A DNA stretch of 64,000 bases from Clavelina lepadiformis (taxonomy: Eukaryota; Chordata; Ascidiacea; Aplousobranchia; Clavelinidae). The position numbers were made by a program, and so were the translations under genes. This document shows, piece after piece, positions 1 to 11,923 of this stretch (position 1 is its first letter; each line of letters starts with the position of its first letter). Under the pieces are notes generated by a model. The model worked only from the letters and a program-made list of their open reading frames with translations. It made no database searches and was not told the DNA's origin. The stretch covers positions 24,374,479 through 24,438,478 of the forward strand of contig NC_135243.1 of NCBI RefSeq assembly GCF_947623445.1. The letters run 5' to 3'.

Positions 1-247
1 AATATCTTGACCAGAAAGCTATTGTAATGTTCCTATTATAATGATAATAGATAAGGTTAATAGAAGAATAGGTGAATAAGAGAAGAATAGAATAGGTTAA
101 ACGCATAAATTGCATTATCAAATAGAAGTCCATATGTGAAACCAAACCATTTCCATTCATATGTGAATAAAATACACTGTTTCGACTGTAACCGTTTTTT
201 ACAGTAGGCCTATAAAAATAATCTAATGTACTATAAGTCAAACTCAC

Positions 248-528
248 TTCATCATCACTTTATCTTTGTCCACAGAAAGTCCTTCAACTTTGAAACATTT
301 AGTAACGACTCTTCCCAGTTCATCATGGATGCATCTTCTAGCTGTAGCAAAACTTCCTCTGCCCAATAAATCCTCTTTATCCCAACTCGTCTTCAAACTG
401 GATGCTTCGTAAGATTGAATTGATGACATCATCCTTGCATTGCAATTAGCGGCACTCAAAACTTGAGCCATGTGAAAGAGCCTTAGGATGAACTTAGGAT
501 GAACAGACAGATCAGACTCTAAGCGCAT
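248..528 (-). CDS. Protein kinase gene, one exon (partial)
   Basis: The reverse strand has an open exon whose C-terminal part reads like the start of a Ser/Thr or Tyr kinase domain: a tryptophan-led lead-in (SWDKEDLLGRGSFA), a glycine-rich ATP loop and, about 18 residues on, VVTKCF, which would carry the subdomain II lysine. The exon ends at a good donor (GTGAGT read on the minus strand, 242-247), so the rest of the kinase domain lies in exons beyond the left edge. The loop is slightly unusual: the third glycine and the usual valine are both alanine (GRGSFATA). The start is uncertain; methionines at 528 and further in are all possible, and an upstream exon may exist. The flavour recalls receptor-interacting or related kinases, but the subfamily cannot be fixed from one exon. 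Confidence 0.5.
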
Positions 529-914
529 GCATTTAATTTGGAGTGTGAATATTACATCGTAAGTAGCCTAATAATGCATAATGCATCCTTTTGTTAAACA
601 TGGGCGGTTACATAGGAGAACGGGTATGCAAAAAGTTGATTTTTACTATTTAAAATTCAATTTAAACAAACTTTCCAGTAGGGTGAATGTTTGGTTTGAG
701 GAAATTAGTTTTCAATTAAATAAGTACAAGCTATAAAGTAGTAGGCTATTCTATGTCATTTTAGGTTGAAAATTAGCAAATATTTTATACCGTTTACTCC
801 TTTTTCAAGGTTACTTCAGCATCCAGTAAAATAAGTATCTACTTTACCAGCCGCCAACGATCGAAGTAAATAAAGTATTAGTGAAAAAGTACCGGTAGAC
901 TATAGCCCCTAGCG

Positions 915-1791
915 CAGGGGTCGGCAACCTGCGGCTCCGGAGCCGCATGCGGCTCTTTCATCCTTCTGATGCGGTTCTTATTAATTTATTGCTACAGTAG
1001 AAACAAACAGAAGAACACTCGCGTCTTATCTCACTGAGCACATTATAGTAAAACAAAGCATATTCATTCTGGTTGTGACGTCATGATTAGTCGATTAACA
1101 TAAAGGTTGTTTTTAGCAGTCTACTAGCAGCAGTTAGACAAGTTAGAGCAGGGGTCGGGAACCTATGGCTCGCGAGCCAAATATGGCTCTTTTGATGGCG
1201 GCATCTGGCTCGCAGATAAATTTAAGCTGGCATTTCTTAGCACAATTGTTACGAATAAAACTTTTCTGTTATTTGTGGTTTTGTAATTTCTGTACCATGC
1301 AGCACCAGAAATCGCATTAACAGTAAGTAGCATGTTATTAAAGAGTAAATTCAGACATTTACCGTTGTCTAAAATTGTTGGTTTTGCTTAAAAATGCAGA
1401 CGTTAGTTGCATTAAGTGTTGAAAAATATTATATGGCTCTAACGGAAATAAAATTAACAATATGTGGCTTTCATGGCTCTTTCGACAAAAAGGTTCCCGA
1501 CCCCTGAGTTAGAGAGTGCGCAGGCTGTAACAGCCAACGAACTATGAGTAAATCTAAGAAAAGAAAAGTGTCTGAAGAAAACAGAACGTTCAACGATTCG
1601 TGGACAAATTCATTTGCTTTCTTTGCTTTCTTACTGAATTAACTGCTTTTATGAATGCGACACATGACAGTTTTGTTACAGAGTGTCGTTTTCGTTTTAT
1701 TGTGAAAATAGTTTTGCGGCTCCCAGTGATTTTTATTTTGTGGAATATCGGTTAAAATGGCTCTTTAAGTGCAAAAGGTTGCCGACCCCTG
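915..1791 (+). mobile_element. hAT DNA transposon, internally deleted, host of a nested copy
   Basis: The element starts CAGGGGTCGGCAACC and ends with the reverse complement GGTTGCCGACCCCTG, flanked by a perfect 8-bp target duplication CCCTAGCG (907-914 and 1792-1799), the signature of hAT transposition. Inside, an ATG at 1544 opens a short frame beginning MSKSKKRKVSEENRTFND, like the N-terminus of hAT/SCAN-type transposases, which stops at 1640-1642. The element is therefore a non-autonomous deletion derivative that keeps a scrap of transposase. A second hAT element sits inside it at 1149-1506. Confidence 0.85.
1149..1506 (+). mobile_element. hAT MITE nested in another hAT element
   Basis: A 358-bp element with ends CAGGGGTCGGGAACC and GGTTCCCGACCCCTG and a perfect 8-bp duplication AGTTAGAG (1141-1148 and 1507-1514). 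It has no coding capacity. The same family occurs in opposite orientation at 23626-23984. Because it interrupts the outer element, it is the younger of the two. Confidence 0.88.
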
Positions 1792-1799
1792 CCCTAGCG

Positions 1800-2360
1800 G
1801 AAAGTTTTCACCAGTGCACCAGACAATTGCACCAATACATGTTATGCCAAAACTTGCACCATGCCAACCTAATATGTATACTTGTAACATAGCGCATAAA
1901 CAGCAAACTTTTTTCCCACGTTATCTCAACAATAAAACACAATAGCCCATAGCAATAAGTTAAAAACAGTCTTTAAATCATTAATCAGAACATACCGTAG
2001 GAATAGCCTTAGAACAGTCAATATGATAAGACACTAGTCTTGACTAGAAAGTCAAGTCCTAACTAGGCTTAGCGTATGCTGTACAATGTACACCGTACTT
2101 ATATATTACTTAGTACAACCAATCTCCAACACATAGCGCCGTTTCCAGAATGTGCTTGAGATACAAGACCGCACTAGGCCTGCAGGCTACAGCGATGCAA
2201 CAAAACCTCAAATCTGGCGACCGACATGGCGGCCAACTCAACCCAGCACTCGCAGATGACTAAAAACGACAAAGCGCCCGATGCCAGTTGCCAGTTATAA
2301 GACGCCAAACAAAGCTTACTTGCACAAGGCGTCTGATGCAAGAAAACGAAAAAATAAAGC
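1800..2360. other. No gene seen; possible YY1-like promoter site
   Basis: No exon is supported here. Around 2224 the sequence ACATGGCGGCC resembles a YY1 core-promoter site in a locally CpG-richer stretch, which could belong to the minus-strand kinase gene. This is a weak inference. Confidence 0.2.
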
Positions 2361-2581
2361 GGACTCGGTAGCCGAGTGGTTCAATCGCAGGAATCGCATT
2401 AATGCGGCTCGTGTTCGATATCTAGTCGTGCTACCGTTGTAATGCTCTTGGGAAAGGAATTAATGAAGCAATTGCTCCTGTTCAGTGGGTAGTTCTAAAA
2501 TCGGGCAATAAGATTCAAATAATCCATAAAACAGTTCAACAATTGGAACTTGCACAAGGGCTAGCTCGGTAACAGGGGCTA
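2361..2581 (+). mobile_element. tRNA-derived SINE, copy 1
   Basis: The 5' part has a tRNA-like A box (TAGCCGAGTGGTTC) and a B-box-like GTGTTCGATATC about 40 bases later. It is followed by a tail shared with the copy at 5197-5450: GTTCTAAAATCGGGCAATA and a closing CTCGGTAACAGGGGCT. It is not a functional tRNA, because the acceptor stem does not close. The right border is approximate. Confidence 0.6.
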
Positions 2582-4537
2582 ATCTTCCCCCTTTCGAAGG
2601 GCATGGTCGCCGGCGTTTGACTGCAGGGATTCCCGACTGGTTGTGTCTAGAGTAGAGAGAGATGAATGCTTTTTATGAGCGCCGAGAGACTAAAGAGAGT
2701 GTGGGAGATAAAAGAGAGAAGATGCTCGTGCAGCTCATCCACTCTTACCATCTGTAGCGATTGGACTCGCAAGTCACTCGATAATATTCAAAGCAATATA
2801 ACTGACACCTTAATGGATATTAACAAGGTTCGAGTGTACATATTTCTAAGCTGCGAAGACTTTACATTTGTGTTACCGTTTTAAAGTGGTAGCGGGCTGA
2901 GTTTCCAAAACACCAGAACAAAAATATTTTTAACCATTATTTAGAAAGTGAAGGAGAGAGTTCCTCTGTCGTGCCGGATTTGTTCCGGAAACTTAAAATT
3001 CTCTCAGGATTCCGAACTTTTGCTACGAACTCCGCATTTAATTAATCCATCTCTGGGATATAACTATTATGTAATCAAGTCATTTAAATGGGCAGGGGCC
3101 CCACTATCAGGCATCGGCTGGTGCGTTAATTGGGTCCAGCGCTTGCTTAGGTCGGCCCTGACTTGGATTATTAACAAATTTTATTGACAAACTGTCGTCG
3201 GTATTCCTACTCTCATGATCTACAAGTTAAGTTGTTAGTTCAACGACACTTTCTCGAGTTGAGTGAAAAGCGTTCATGACTTGAGACGAAACGACAAACC
3301 AAAGATTTCATCGTCCGCCACATATTATTGAGCTAAACTTAGGTAGCTTATAATTTACCGTTAGTCACTGTATAAGACTATAATAGGCTTGGTCAACACA
3401 AAAAATTCTCCCCAGCAGATTTTACGTTTAAGTTACATTTGTTAGACATTACACAACATTCTCTTGCGAGCAGTTACTGCATTAACCCAACCTTAAAAGA
3501 CACTGGTTCCTAACATTCTCAACGACAAACAATTGCATGTAAATCTAAATCGTTACTGTTGTATGCAATTTGTGGGTGAAAGACCACCAATTTAATAACT
3601 ATACCTTAACTCCAACAAACCAATTGGTAGAAGCTAAGTACTTTGGGAAAAACTTGAATCTGGTTTTAAATGGTAATTCACAGAAGCCTATAACCAGTTG
3701 TAAACTGGTAACTACCTTTGGAACAGTTGACGCCCAAAGTAAGTGGAAAGCCTAAGCGTAAAAGCATAGAAACAGCGCTAACACCGTAAAATGCTTTGTA
3801 TTAAACTGAGGTTGCACTCACTGTCGTTATGAGAGGTTTATTCTAAAGCTATACACCTAGGTTATAAAGCTAAGTTATAAAGCTGGTTAAATATTAACGA
3901 AGTTTTACGATTGATAAACTACGCGCTTACTGAATCTCTCTGTAGATTGTTTAAATACAAGGATAAGCTTTCCACTTATAATTTTGCTGAGAATCCAAAC
4001 TGAAATCTAATTGAGACTTCTAAGAAATATAATGACAACTGCGAGGTGCCAACACGTGCAGGGCCGTGTAGGAAGCAGTGCAGGCCCGGGCCTGAAAGGA
4101 AATTTGAGCCCTTTGCAAAAAGCTTGTAATTCCTTAATATATGAGGCCGTTCCTGCCGACTGGCGACGACGTTTTCTGTACGTTTTTTCGACGCACTATC
4201 TTTTACATGGACGACGGGTGACAGAGCTTTCTTCACCGTCGTCAAAACCTAGAGAACGAGAAACTCAAGTCCGATTGCACGAAACTTGATTCCTTGTGAG
4301 GTTGTTTCTCGTCAGCACTTTCGCAGAGACCGATCGGCCAAAACGCGAGGGAAGAAAATCGTATTGAGCCAGTAACAAACTTATGAAACAAATAAACGAT
4401 TGAAGGAATTAACGCACGGTGAGCGGAATACAAAGCAAGTGATCAAGACCTGGTGGTGACATGTTGCCAACCGCCACAAACACAATTCATTACCGACCAG
4501 TTGCCCACCACCATTAATTTACACAGATTTATGTGAT
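2582..4537. other. Intergenic, no gene recognised
   Basis: Only short chance open frames occur, without splice-phase support or recognisable motifs. GGGCCC-rich patches near 3090-3160 and 4065-4110 look like worn hAT-type repeat debris but lack matching ends. Confidence 0.4.
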
Positions 4538-4841
4538 CGGCAAATTTATGAAATGCTGATCGCCTTTAGGCCAGCAAAGCCTGCAGTCCACCCTAGCCTG
4601 GATATTGATAAGTTCATCCTAGCCCTGATATCTTAGAAATGAGCGCGCTCACGTGTGACGTAGCATAGAGATTTGCAGTCATTTGCAGCTGTTCTGTTCA
4701 AGTGATCATTTCTTTGTAGCTGACATTCAAGAAGTCCTTGCGTGTTCCGTGCACTTTTCTAATATCTAGGTTAGGGTGGAATGCAGGCTTTGCTGGCCTA
4801 AAGGACGCCCCTTTGGCGGTCAGCATTTTATAAATTTGCCG
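4538..4841. repeat. Inverted-repeat element (MITE or foldback remnant)
   Basis: The left arm (4538 to about 4612) and right arm (about 4758-4841, inverted) share long matching stretches, including CGGCAAATTTAT and TTTAGGCCAGCAAAGCCTGC, with a small insertion (GCCCCTTTGG region) only in the right arm. The loop is about 145 bases. No target duplication could be identified, so the element class is open. Confidence 0.6.
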
Positions 4842-5196
4842 AAAACACTCTAAACAGATTTTAATCGCAACAGCGTTTTTTCTTGTGCGAGTTGAAAACA
4901 AACAAAATATCGAAATGTTATAATAAGTTACATAGCCTATTCTTATTGAAACCTAAACTTCGTTGGCTATTTTTTAATAACTTAGGCTACAGGCAGATGT
5001 TTCACAAAGTTTTGAAAAGTTTTTTATTTAATAAAATGATGTAAATAAAAGATTCGATGAAATAAAAGTGTTACTTTTTGTTTCATTTTTGTTGTCTTGT
5101 CTTCACATCAATCTAAAATGATTGCTATTTTAAATAAGCCAAATTACCTCTTCTTTACCGAACACACCTGTTTAATTTTGACTTTAAGTTTTAATT

Positions 5197-5450
5197 GGCT
5201 CGGCTCAATAGCTGAGTGGTTTGAGCGCTGGAGTCGAAAGAAATGTTAGCTTTTGTTCCTTGTTCGACACCCAGTGGCGCCATACCGCTCTAATACCCTG
5301 GGGCAAAGCATTGAGGGCACATGCTCCTTTTCAGTTGATCTGGTGGACAGTTCTAAATTCGGGCAATACTATAAAAGAAATTATAAAACCAAAATGAAAA
5401 ATGTGTGGCAATGGAAACTTGCAAAATAACTGACTTGGTAACCGGGGCTC
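5197..5450 (+). mobile_element. tRNA-derived SINE, copy 2
   Basis: Same family as 2361-2581: A-box-like ATAGCTGAGTGGTTTGAGCG, B-box-like TGTTCGACACCC, then the shared body GTTCTAAATTCGGGCAATA and the end GGTAACCGGGGCTCG. The two copies differ a lot in the middle, so both insertions are old. Borders are approximate. Confidence 0.6.
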
Positions 5451-6988
5451 GAATTTTAATAAATTTTTTTTTAATTTTTGGTGTTTCTGCCATTTCCGTT
5501 GCGTAAATTTGCAAAATTGCCGCTAATTAAGTCTAAAAATGGTTGAGACCTTGTACAAATAAATTGCCTAGATTGTGTAAAAATAGCCCATGTGTGTCGA
5601 ATATTTTGATTTCTTTACGTCAAAAAGCTACTTTACTTGAGTTTTAGTTTAGTTGTTTTGCCATTAAATGCTGCGTAATTACCAACTTTTACATGTAGGA
5701 GGTCTCTACCTATACCGACGTTGCAAAGTGACAATGAAAACCAGTCAGCAAAAAGTTAAAAGTCATTTTTTTATCTTGGCGTCACAGACAAAATCCACGT
5801 TAGATATTTTACAACTACATTAAGCCACGTTTTTCAAGCAAGTAGGTTTGTGCGTCCATCTCCCACTAGGGATGACAATGACAATGCTGCCATATAAGTA
5901 ACTAATCAGAGTTTAATGCGGTGTGATGACGTCGTTCAGAGAAGCCACAATCATTTCTGAGCTAGTGGTGCGAAAAACGTGGTTTAAAGACTACAACCAA
6001 TGCGCTTTTTCGACTTTTCATGAGGATTTCTCCTGAAAGTTAATAGCCCTGGATAATGACTTTTTGTAGAGTCAATTTTTTACGCACAACATCTCACACC
6101 TTTTATACTAGACCCTGAGTGCTGCGAAGCAGGTGCGCCACATTTGTGGCTCAAATGTTTTGTGCGCCACTTTCGCATAACCTTGGCTCAGTGAGTACAA
6201 GCCATAGATATGGGCTATGGCACAAGCCGGTTTCGCAGTCTCTAAGCCTGTATTCAGATTGGTACCGAAAAATACTGACATAAAAATAATCAAATGAAAC
6301 CCTTATTACTTGAAGAATGTTTGCTCGTGTTAGTCTGTTCTGTAGCCTTTGGTCATGTGGTCTTTAGGAACAGTTCTAAATTGTATACCGCCGGTATAAA
6401 GGCCTAGTAGGGCTGCAGTTACATGGGTGGTACCGTAGGCCTACCATAACATTGCAGCATATATTGGTATAGGCCTAGAGTGTTCTGTAATATTTATACC
6501 GATACATAGGTAGTGTTTCGTTTTAACCCATGCGCTGACTATACAGAAGGTAAAGTGACAGTTGATCGTGAAATGCGATATAGGCTAGCAGGCAGCAGCT
6601 TTATATATTGCAGGGTGAAGTGAACTAACAAAGCGTTTTAAGAAAAGGCTAATTTTATGCTAAAATACCGTTCCAATTAAATCAAAGTTAGTTTTAACAG
6701 TTGTTGTAAATCTCAAATGTTTGTTCAGTTTGTAGGATAATAAAAAGTTCAGGGTAATAGCGGGGAATTTTTTTTAAAAACAACTCCTAAATTTTCTGAG
6801 CTCTATAAAATATGAAAAGTTATTCACTTTGCCCCATTTTACTTCATATAGCAAGGTTACTAATACATGGCAGCGTATAGATGATGCTGTATATTGTAGC
6901 TTATATTTGCTTTATGGTGTAAAATGCATTGTAAATATTATGTTCTGGAATTTGGAATAACTTAGGCTTTTGTGCAAGATTGTTAATT
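5451..6988. other. Intergenic region upstream of TTC36
   Basis: No exon, repeat with defined ends or RNA gene was recognised. The last part presumably holds the TTC36 promoter and 5' UTR, but no TATA box or initiator stands out. Confidence 0.35.
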
Positions 6989-9121
6989 ATGGATTCGCTT
7001 ATTTCCAAAAATGACAAGAGCGTGTTGCAGATGATACTAAATCCTAATCTTCCATTCACCGAACAAGAAGACAATATTGACTCAGTAGAAGGTACATATA
7101 TAGGATGTCTATTCCCTGGGGATAATGTTATCAATTAGATGTTCTTAATTTTTTGTCATTATAAAGCTCACTTGTTAGGTCTAGACCCTAGTTCACGACT
7201 TCATGTAAAATAGTAAAATAAAGTATAAACTTGTGTTAGCAATTTTTCTTGGTTTCACTCGCTCCACCTATCGGCTTTCAGAACCTTATTGGCATGGTCA
7301 CGTGCTTTCTAGTTTATTGAACAAGTGTGAACTAGACCATTCAATTAACTGCCTGGATTCTTGTGATTGTTGAAACGGTAAAAGCCCTTTAGCTTATTAC
7401 TTGAAGTCGTGATTTAGCTCCAAACCAAACAGTTGACTTTGTGTCCAACCGCTTGTGCATCTTTTTTTCTGCTTAGATTTTATATCTCTGTTGAAATGCT
7501 CTTTATATTGTATTACCGTAATAAGTTATTTGCATTGATTGTAAATATATATTTCTTTTTAAATTTGGTTTTGTGTTTAACATGGAGCTCATACGAACAA
7601 CACTGTGTCCTTTGCATAATGTCCAAGGTATTGACATAGACTGCACAGGGTTTATGTTGCCAAATTTTGATGAAATATTATAATAGTGTAGACATAGATA
7701 TCAAGTATATATGCAAAATCACAACAAAGATGTTTAGGCTATATCTATACTATTTGTAACTTAAAAGTTAAGTTAAATTTAAGAACTTTAGGTCAGTAAA
7801 CGAGTTTCAGATAAATGTGGTTTTGCCAAACTTCCACACTGATTGTATTAACTTCTATGAAAAATAGAATTAAACAGCATTAACTTGTATTCATACTTCA
7901 AAGCAAACACCTTTTTTGTTGCATGGACAGACCCAGATGCCCATTTTGATGCCGTAAAAGTGGAAAAGGTTAAAGAGCTGGAAAGGGAAGGAGTGAAACT
8001 CGCTGAAAACAAGAAGATTGTGGAATCCTTATCTTGTTTCGATGAAGCGATTCAAATTTTACCGGAACGCGCGTCCGCTTACAACAACCGTGCACAAACC
8101 AAACGCTTCAATAACGACATAGATGGTTGGTCATTTTATATAGAACAGAGTAGAAGATTAAATCTGGTGCCAAGTGTTCACCAATTGCTCAGTGAGCTAG
8201 TTGACTAAAGTGTTCTAATTGTTAATTAAAGGAGCACTCGAAGATTTAAATCGGGCGATATTACTCGGCAACAATCGTGGAAAAGTTGTCGGTCTTGCAT
8301 TTGCTCAACGCTCCATCATCATGAAGTTGAAAGGTGATGATGAGGAGTCAACAAAAGATCTCAAACGAGCTGCAGAGCTCGGGAATAAATTCGCTAAACA
8401 AGAGGTTAAAAAAATCAAACTAATTTGTGACCAATATTACTGCATGAGCTGTAATATTCTTTGTGGAATTAGCATACACAGAATTCTAATCAGTTATTTT
8501 CATAATAATTAATATCATTTAACATTATGCTGCAAGTTTTAGCAGTAATTTGCTGTACGTTTAATGATGAATTTGTAGTAATTAGTATGAGTGAGAAAAC
8601 TCACATTATACAGTATATATTTAAGCACTGGTATTAACAATTTACAAATGTTTATGTTCAGGGTTTTTTTTAAGGTTTGGTTTGGGTGACCACTAAGTAG
8701 TTTTAAGAGACCGCAAGTTTTTCATTTAAATACCAAAAAATAGCCTGTAGTTGCAAGTCCAAATTTTGGGACACCGCTGGAGAAATTTGGGGAACCGTTT
8801 CGGTCACCTTAAAAAAAACACTGTTTATGTTATCACATAATAAGCAAAACTGCTGGAAAATATACATACGATACATTTTTACTGAAGTTAGGGAAAAAGT
8901 GTTCCTTTGAGTTTCATTCTTATTTGTTTTTCTTTGATTTGCTTAATTTGATGTCGCTGTTACACTGATGCAAAATAAGCTGATTTCTACAAAAGTAACC
9001 GGTAGACACTGACACACTGTTTCTATTGCAGTTGGTCCAGAGGAATCCATACGCCGCTCTCTGCAACCAGATGCTTTCACAGGTCATTGGTGAACTTCAA
9101 GGAAAATCTGATGAGAGCTGA
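6989..9121 (+). CDS. TTC36: Tetratricopeptide repeat protein 36 (4 exons, 186 aa)
   Basis: Exons 6989-7091, 7931-8125, 8232-8404 and 9032-9121 join in phase (561 nt) to a stop at 9119-9121. The N-terminus (DKSVLQMILNPNLPF) and C-terminus (NPYAALCNQMLSQVIGEL) match the conserved ends of vertebrate TTC36, as do the TPR core motifs LPERASAYNNRAQ and ALEDLNRAILL. Length is close to the human protein (about 189 aa). Residues 45 to 150 form the TPR helical pairs. TPR proteins are protein-interaction scaffolds; TTC36 is also known as an Hsp70-binding-type protein and has been tied to tyrosine catabolism in mammals. All introns have GT-AG ends; intron 3 contains a hAT MITE. The start codon is the first ATG giving the conserved N-terminus. 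Confidence 0.93.
8659..8823. mobile_element. Small hAT MITE in TTC36 intron 3
   Basis: A 165-bp element with ends CAGGGTTTTTTTTAAGGT and ACCTTAAAAAAAACACTG, flanked by a perfect 8-bp duplication TTTATGTT (8651-8658 and 8824-8831). An inner inverted pair GGTGACC/GGTCACC follows the termini. It is non-coding and unrelated in sequence to the CAGGGGTCGG family. Confidence 0.8.
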
Positions 9122-9332
9122 ATGCAGAGGCTGATGTTGCCTTGGTTAACAACTTGCCAGTGTTAAGGCAAACGCAATGCTGTGCACTGCTCATAATTTT
9201 GGTAATTTTTATGTCAACCAATTATTTATTTGTGCTTAATTCTGATTTTTGTGCATTATTTTTCTTGATATATACACACAAGCTGCCAATTACACAAGCC
9301 ATAGATGGATTGTTATCTTAAATTTTAACAAT

Positions 9333-9338
9333 AATAAA
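9333..9338 (+). terminator. Likely TTC36 poly(A) signal
   Basis: AATAAA lies about 210 bases after the TTC36 stop codon in an AT-rich 3' region. It is the nearest canonical signal on this strand. Confidence 0.45.
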
Positions 9339-11923
9339 TCACAAAATCTCTCTCGCTTTTCATAAGCTAGCTATCTATTCTCGATCAATTCATTTCAAAT
9401 GCATATTTTACAGACTTACTGTCAGTGCCATGACCAATATCATGTAAATTTTAATAGTTGTGGTTTTTGCACACTTATTGTAATTTGTCATGTCCTGTTT
9501 AAAATTTTAGTGAACTGGCTGGTTGTTGTATAATGTTTTTAGTTCAGTCGTTGATATAGTCACAAACTGTTTTGTGTCGTGCATATTGCGTATTGTAGAT
9601 GATAATCAGAGATTGGTGGTCGGTAGTTTTATATGTTCCATGGACCACGGTACAATATCTTGATGTTATAGCACCACTGTACTGCTGTCAGTGGTTTTAT
9701 CTTTATGACGTGGAACTACAATTATTGAAACGTACAACATGTTGCCGCAAATGTGTAAAAGTGCATGTTTTCAACAAGATGTTTAATGGCATCATAAATA
9801 TGTATTATTCATTTAACGTTCGTCTAAACTTTAGACGAACGCCAAATAAGGCTTTAGACTTTAAAGCCTTAATTTTATTCTTTTAAAAAACTCCGTCAAA
9901 TAAACTAAATGAATGTTGTTGAATGTTAATTGATGTCAAAACAACCAGACAACTATCGGAGTCAGTCGATCAAGCTACAGTAAGGTGGTCGAGCTTTGTC
10001 ATCAGTGAAATATACTGCACAGATATTAATGACTGCTTATCAGCGTTTGTGGTTATACAACGATACAGCAGCACCATTTATTAGCCTAAGGCTTTCTGGG
10101 TGTGATTGCGACTCATCAACAGTATTATGCTGCAGCTGGTAACCTGCTGATCATCTAGTTCAGCTTTAGCACTATTTGGTTATACCCTCGTAATTTATTT
10201 ATAATTTGCTGGTAGTTCATTAATTTTCTCAGAATGTTGTGTACAGTATTAGAATTTTCTTGGGAATGCTTGTTGCGTTTTTACAAGCTTCGTCGTTGAA
10301 CATGGGTGGCGCTACCGAGCTGTAATTTTGATCATTTTTTTACTGATCATTGTCAATTAAGAGAAAAGAATCCTTCTTCAGAACGGGGAAAAAATCCACC
10401 AAGCTTCAGTTCAAGCTGTTTCCTGAAATCATTCTCGTCTTTACTTCTGGCTAGGCTAGGACTCTAGCTAAAGTTTTAGGCTTAATGCTTCTTTCACGTG
10501 CATTCAAGCACGTTTCATTTTTGTTTTTTTACCACTGCGAAGTTAAAGTATCTTGCGGGGCTTTGCAGCAACCAATAAGCATACTGTGTCGGTTGCGTAT
10601 AGGTTATAAGATTATTTCTACACAGCGTAGGCCTATCAAAGAAAGTTGTGCGGATGCAAAGACTTTCTCCAGTGAGTCCAGTCTGAGAGCAAATGTTGTG
10701 ATCAATGTGATACCGAACAGTTGAAGGAAAGAGTTGAAAGAAAAGAGCAAGGGCTTTGCCCTACGGCAAACGTGCTTTGCGTCACCGCGTTGCTGTTTCA
10801 ACAAGCGCTGCGAGCAGTTGGTATGCGTCTTATGTTTAATTGACGGAAACCAACCATCATTTGTCAATATGAAGTGATTTGGAGCAGGGTTACAGCAACG
10901 TTATATAATTTTAAAGTAGTGCAAAGTAAACAAAACCTTTTGTCGCCTAAAAACCGTGCTATAGCAAAGTTGTCCATTTGGTTTGCAAGGTAGGATATAA
11001 ATACAAGGTATTGCAAACTCATAGCTGTCAGCTGTCTTTGTCTTGCTAATTTGTATCGCAATCTTTATACTCGGTATAAAGAAAGTTTGCACAAACTCTG
11101 TTACCAGCCTTTTGGGACTGACTATTTCACCGTAAGTAGGTTGTAGGTAACGTAACCTGCTGTGAAAGTGTATGTAAAAGCTGATTTAGTTCATTTTGAG
11201 GTTAGTTTAAGCATTAGAGTGAAAATATAGGTTACAAGAAACCGAATAAATGGCTTGAAATGTATAAGGTTTTTCTATTCAAAGGTGAGGTCCAGCCAAA
11301 CGTCTGATGATTGGTAACCACATACGCAAGCACTCAATCACAGCATCCTTTTTGTTTATAATTTCGTTTCAAGCTTGTTAAAAAGGAAGTGTTTAAAATG
11401 ATTGGCGCATTGTGTTGCGTCACAATTTAGGATTTGCACCGCGATTGGTAAGCTGCATTAGCACTTCTGTACAGCAACAGTAATCCTACGATGAATGAGT
11501 AACCTTAGGGACATGCATAAAGTAGGTTATAGAACGCAAACTGCAGAACTATTAATAGCGCCAACATAGCAGTGAAGTAGAAAGTTCTTGTTTTTAAGTG
11601 CGGCAGAATTTATAGATGGCGATTAGCCCACACAGTCACCTAATGACATCATTGAAAAAGTGTAGCCTACTGGTTTGTTGTGTGTTGGCCCAGATGGCTT
11701 CAACTGTTGATTAAAGTTTAATCGTTAAATATTTGCGGTCGCGATACATGACTGAGGCGCGGTCATTTAAATGCCAAACTACTACGACACCGGTTGTTTA
11801 GGTACCGTGGAACGTACAATCTTACACTACATTCTCTGTCTTGTAATTGTAACATTCTTGTGATTTGTTGCGTAGGTTTTTAGGCGGTTTTGTGTTGTGA
11901 GAGTGAAATTAGCTACGGTGGAC
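9339..11923. other. Intergenic region between TTC36 and SDR42E1-like gene
   Basis: No exon was found on either strand. The notable structure is the pair of adjacent hairpins at 9817-9870. The region close to 11924 must contain the promoter of the next gene. Confidence 0.35.
9817..9870. repeat. Two adjacent perfect hairpins
   Basis: 9817-9841 is a palindrome with 12-bp perfect arms (CGTTCGTCTAAA) around a single base. Six bases later, 9848-9870 forms a second hairpin with arms AAGGCTTTA/TAAAGCCTT. An ATTTTATTCTTTT stretch follows. Function is unknown; it is about 700 bases beyond the TTC36 stop. Confidence 0.55.

Noticed and set aside
1683..1892. Plus-strand 69-codon frame
   Set aside because: It crosses the border of the outer hAT element into flanking DNA, so it cannot be a conserved gene.
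2361..2440. Functional tRNA-Leu or tRNA-Ser gene
   Set aside because: The A box is convincing but the acceptor and anticodon stems do not form and the B box is degenerate; the shared tail with 5197 marks a SINE.
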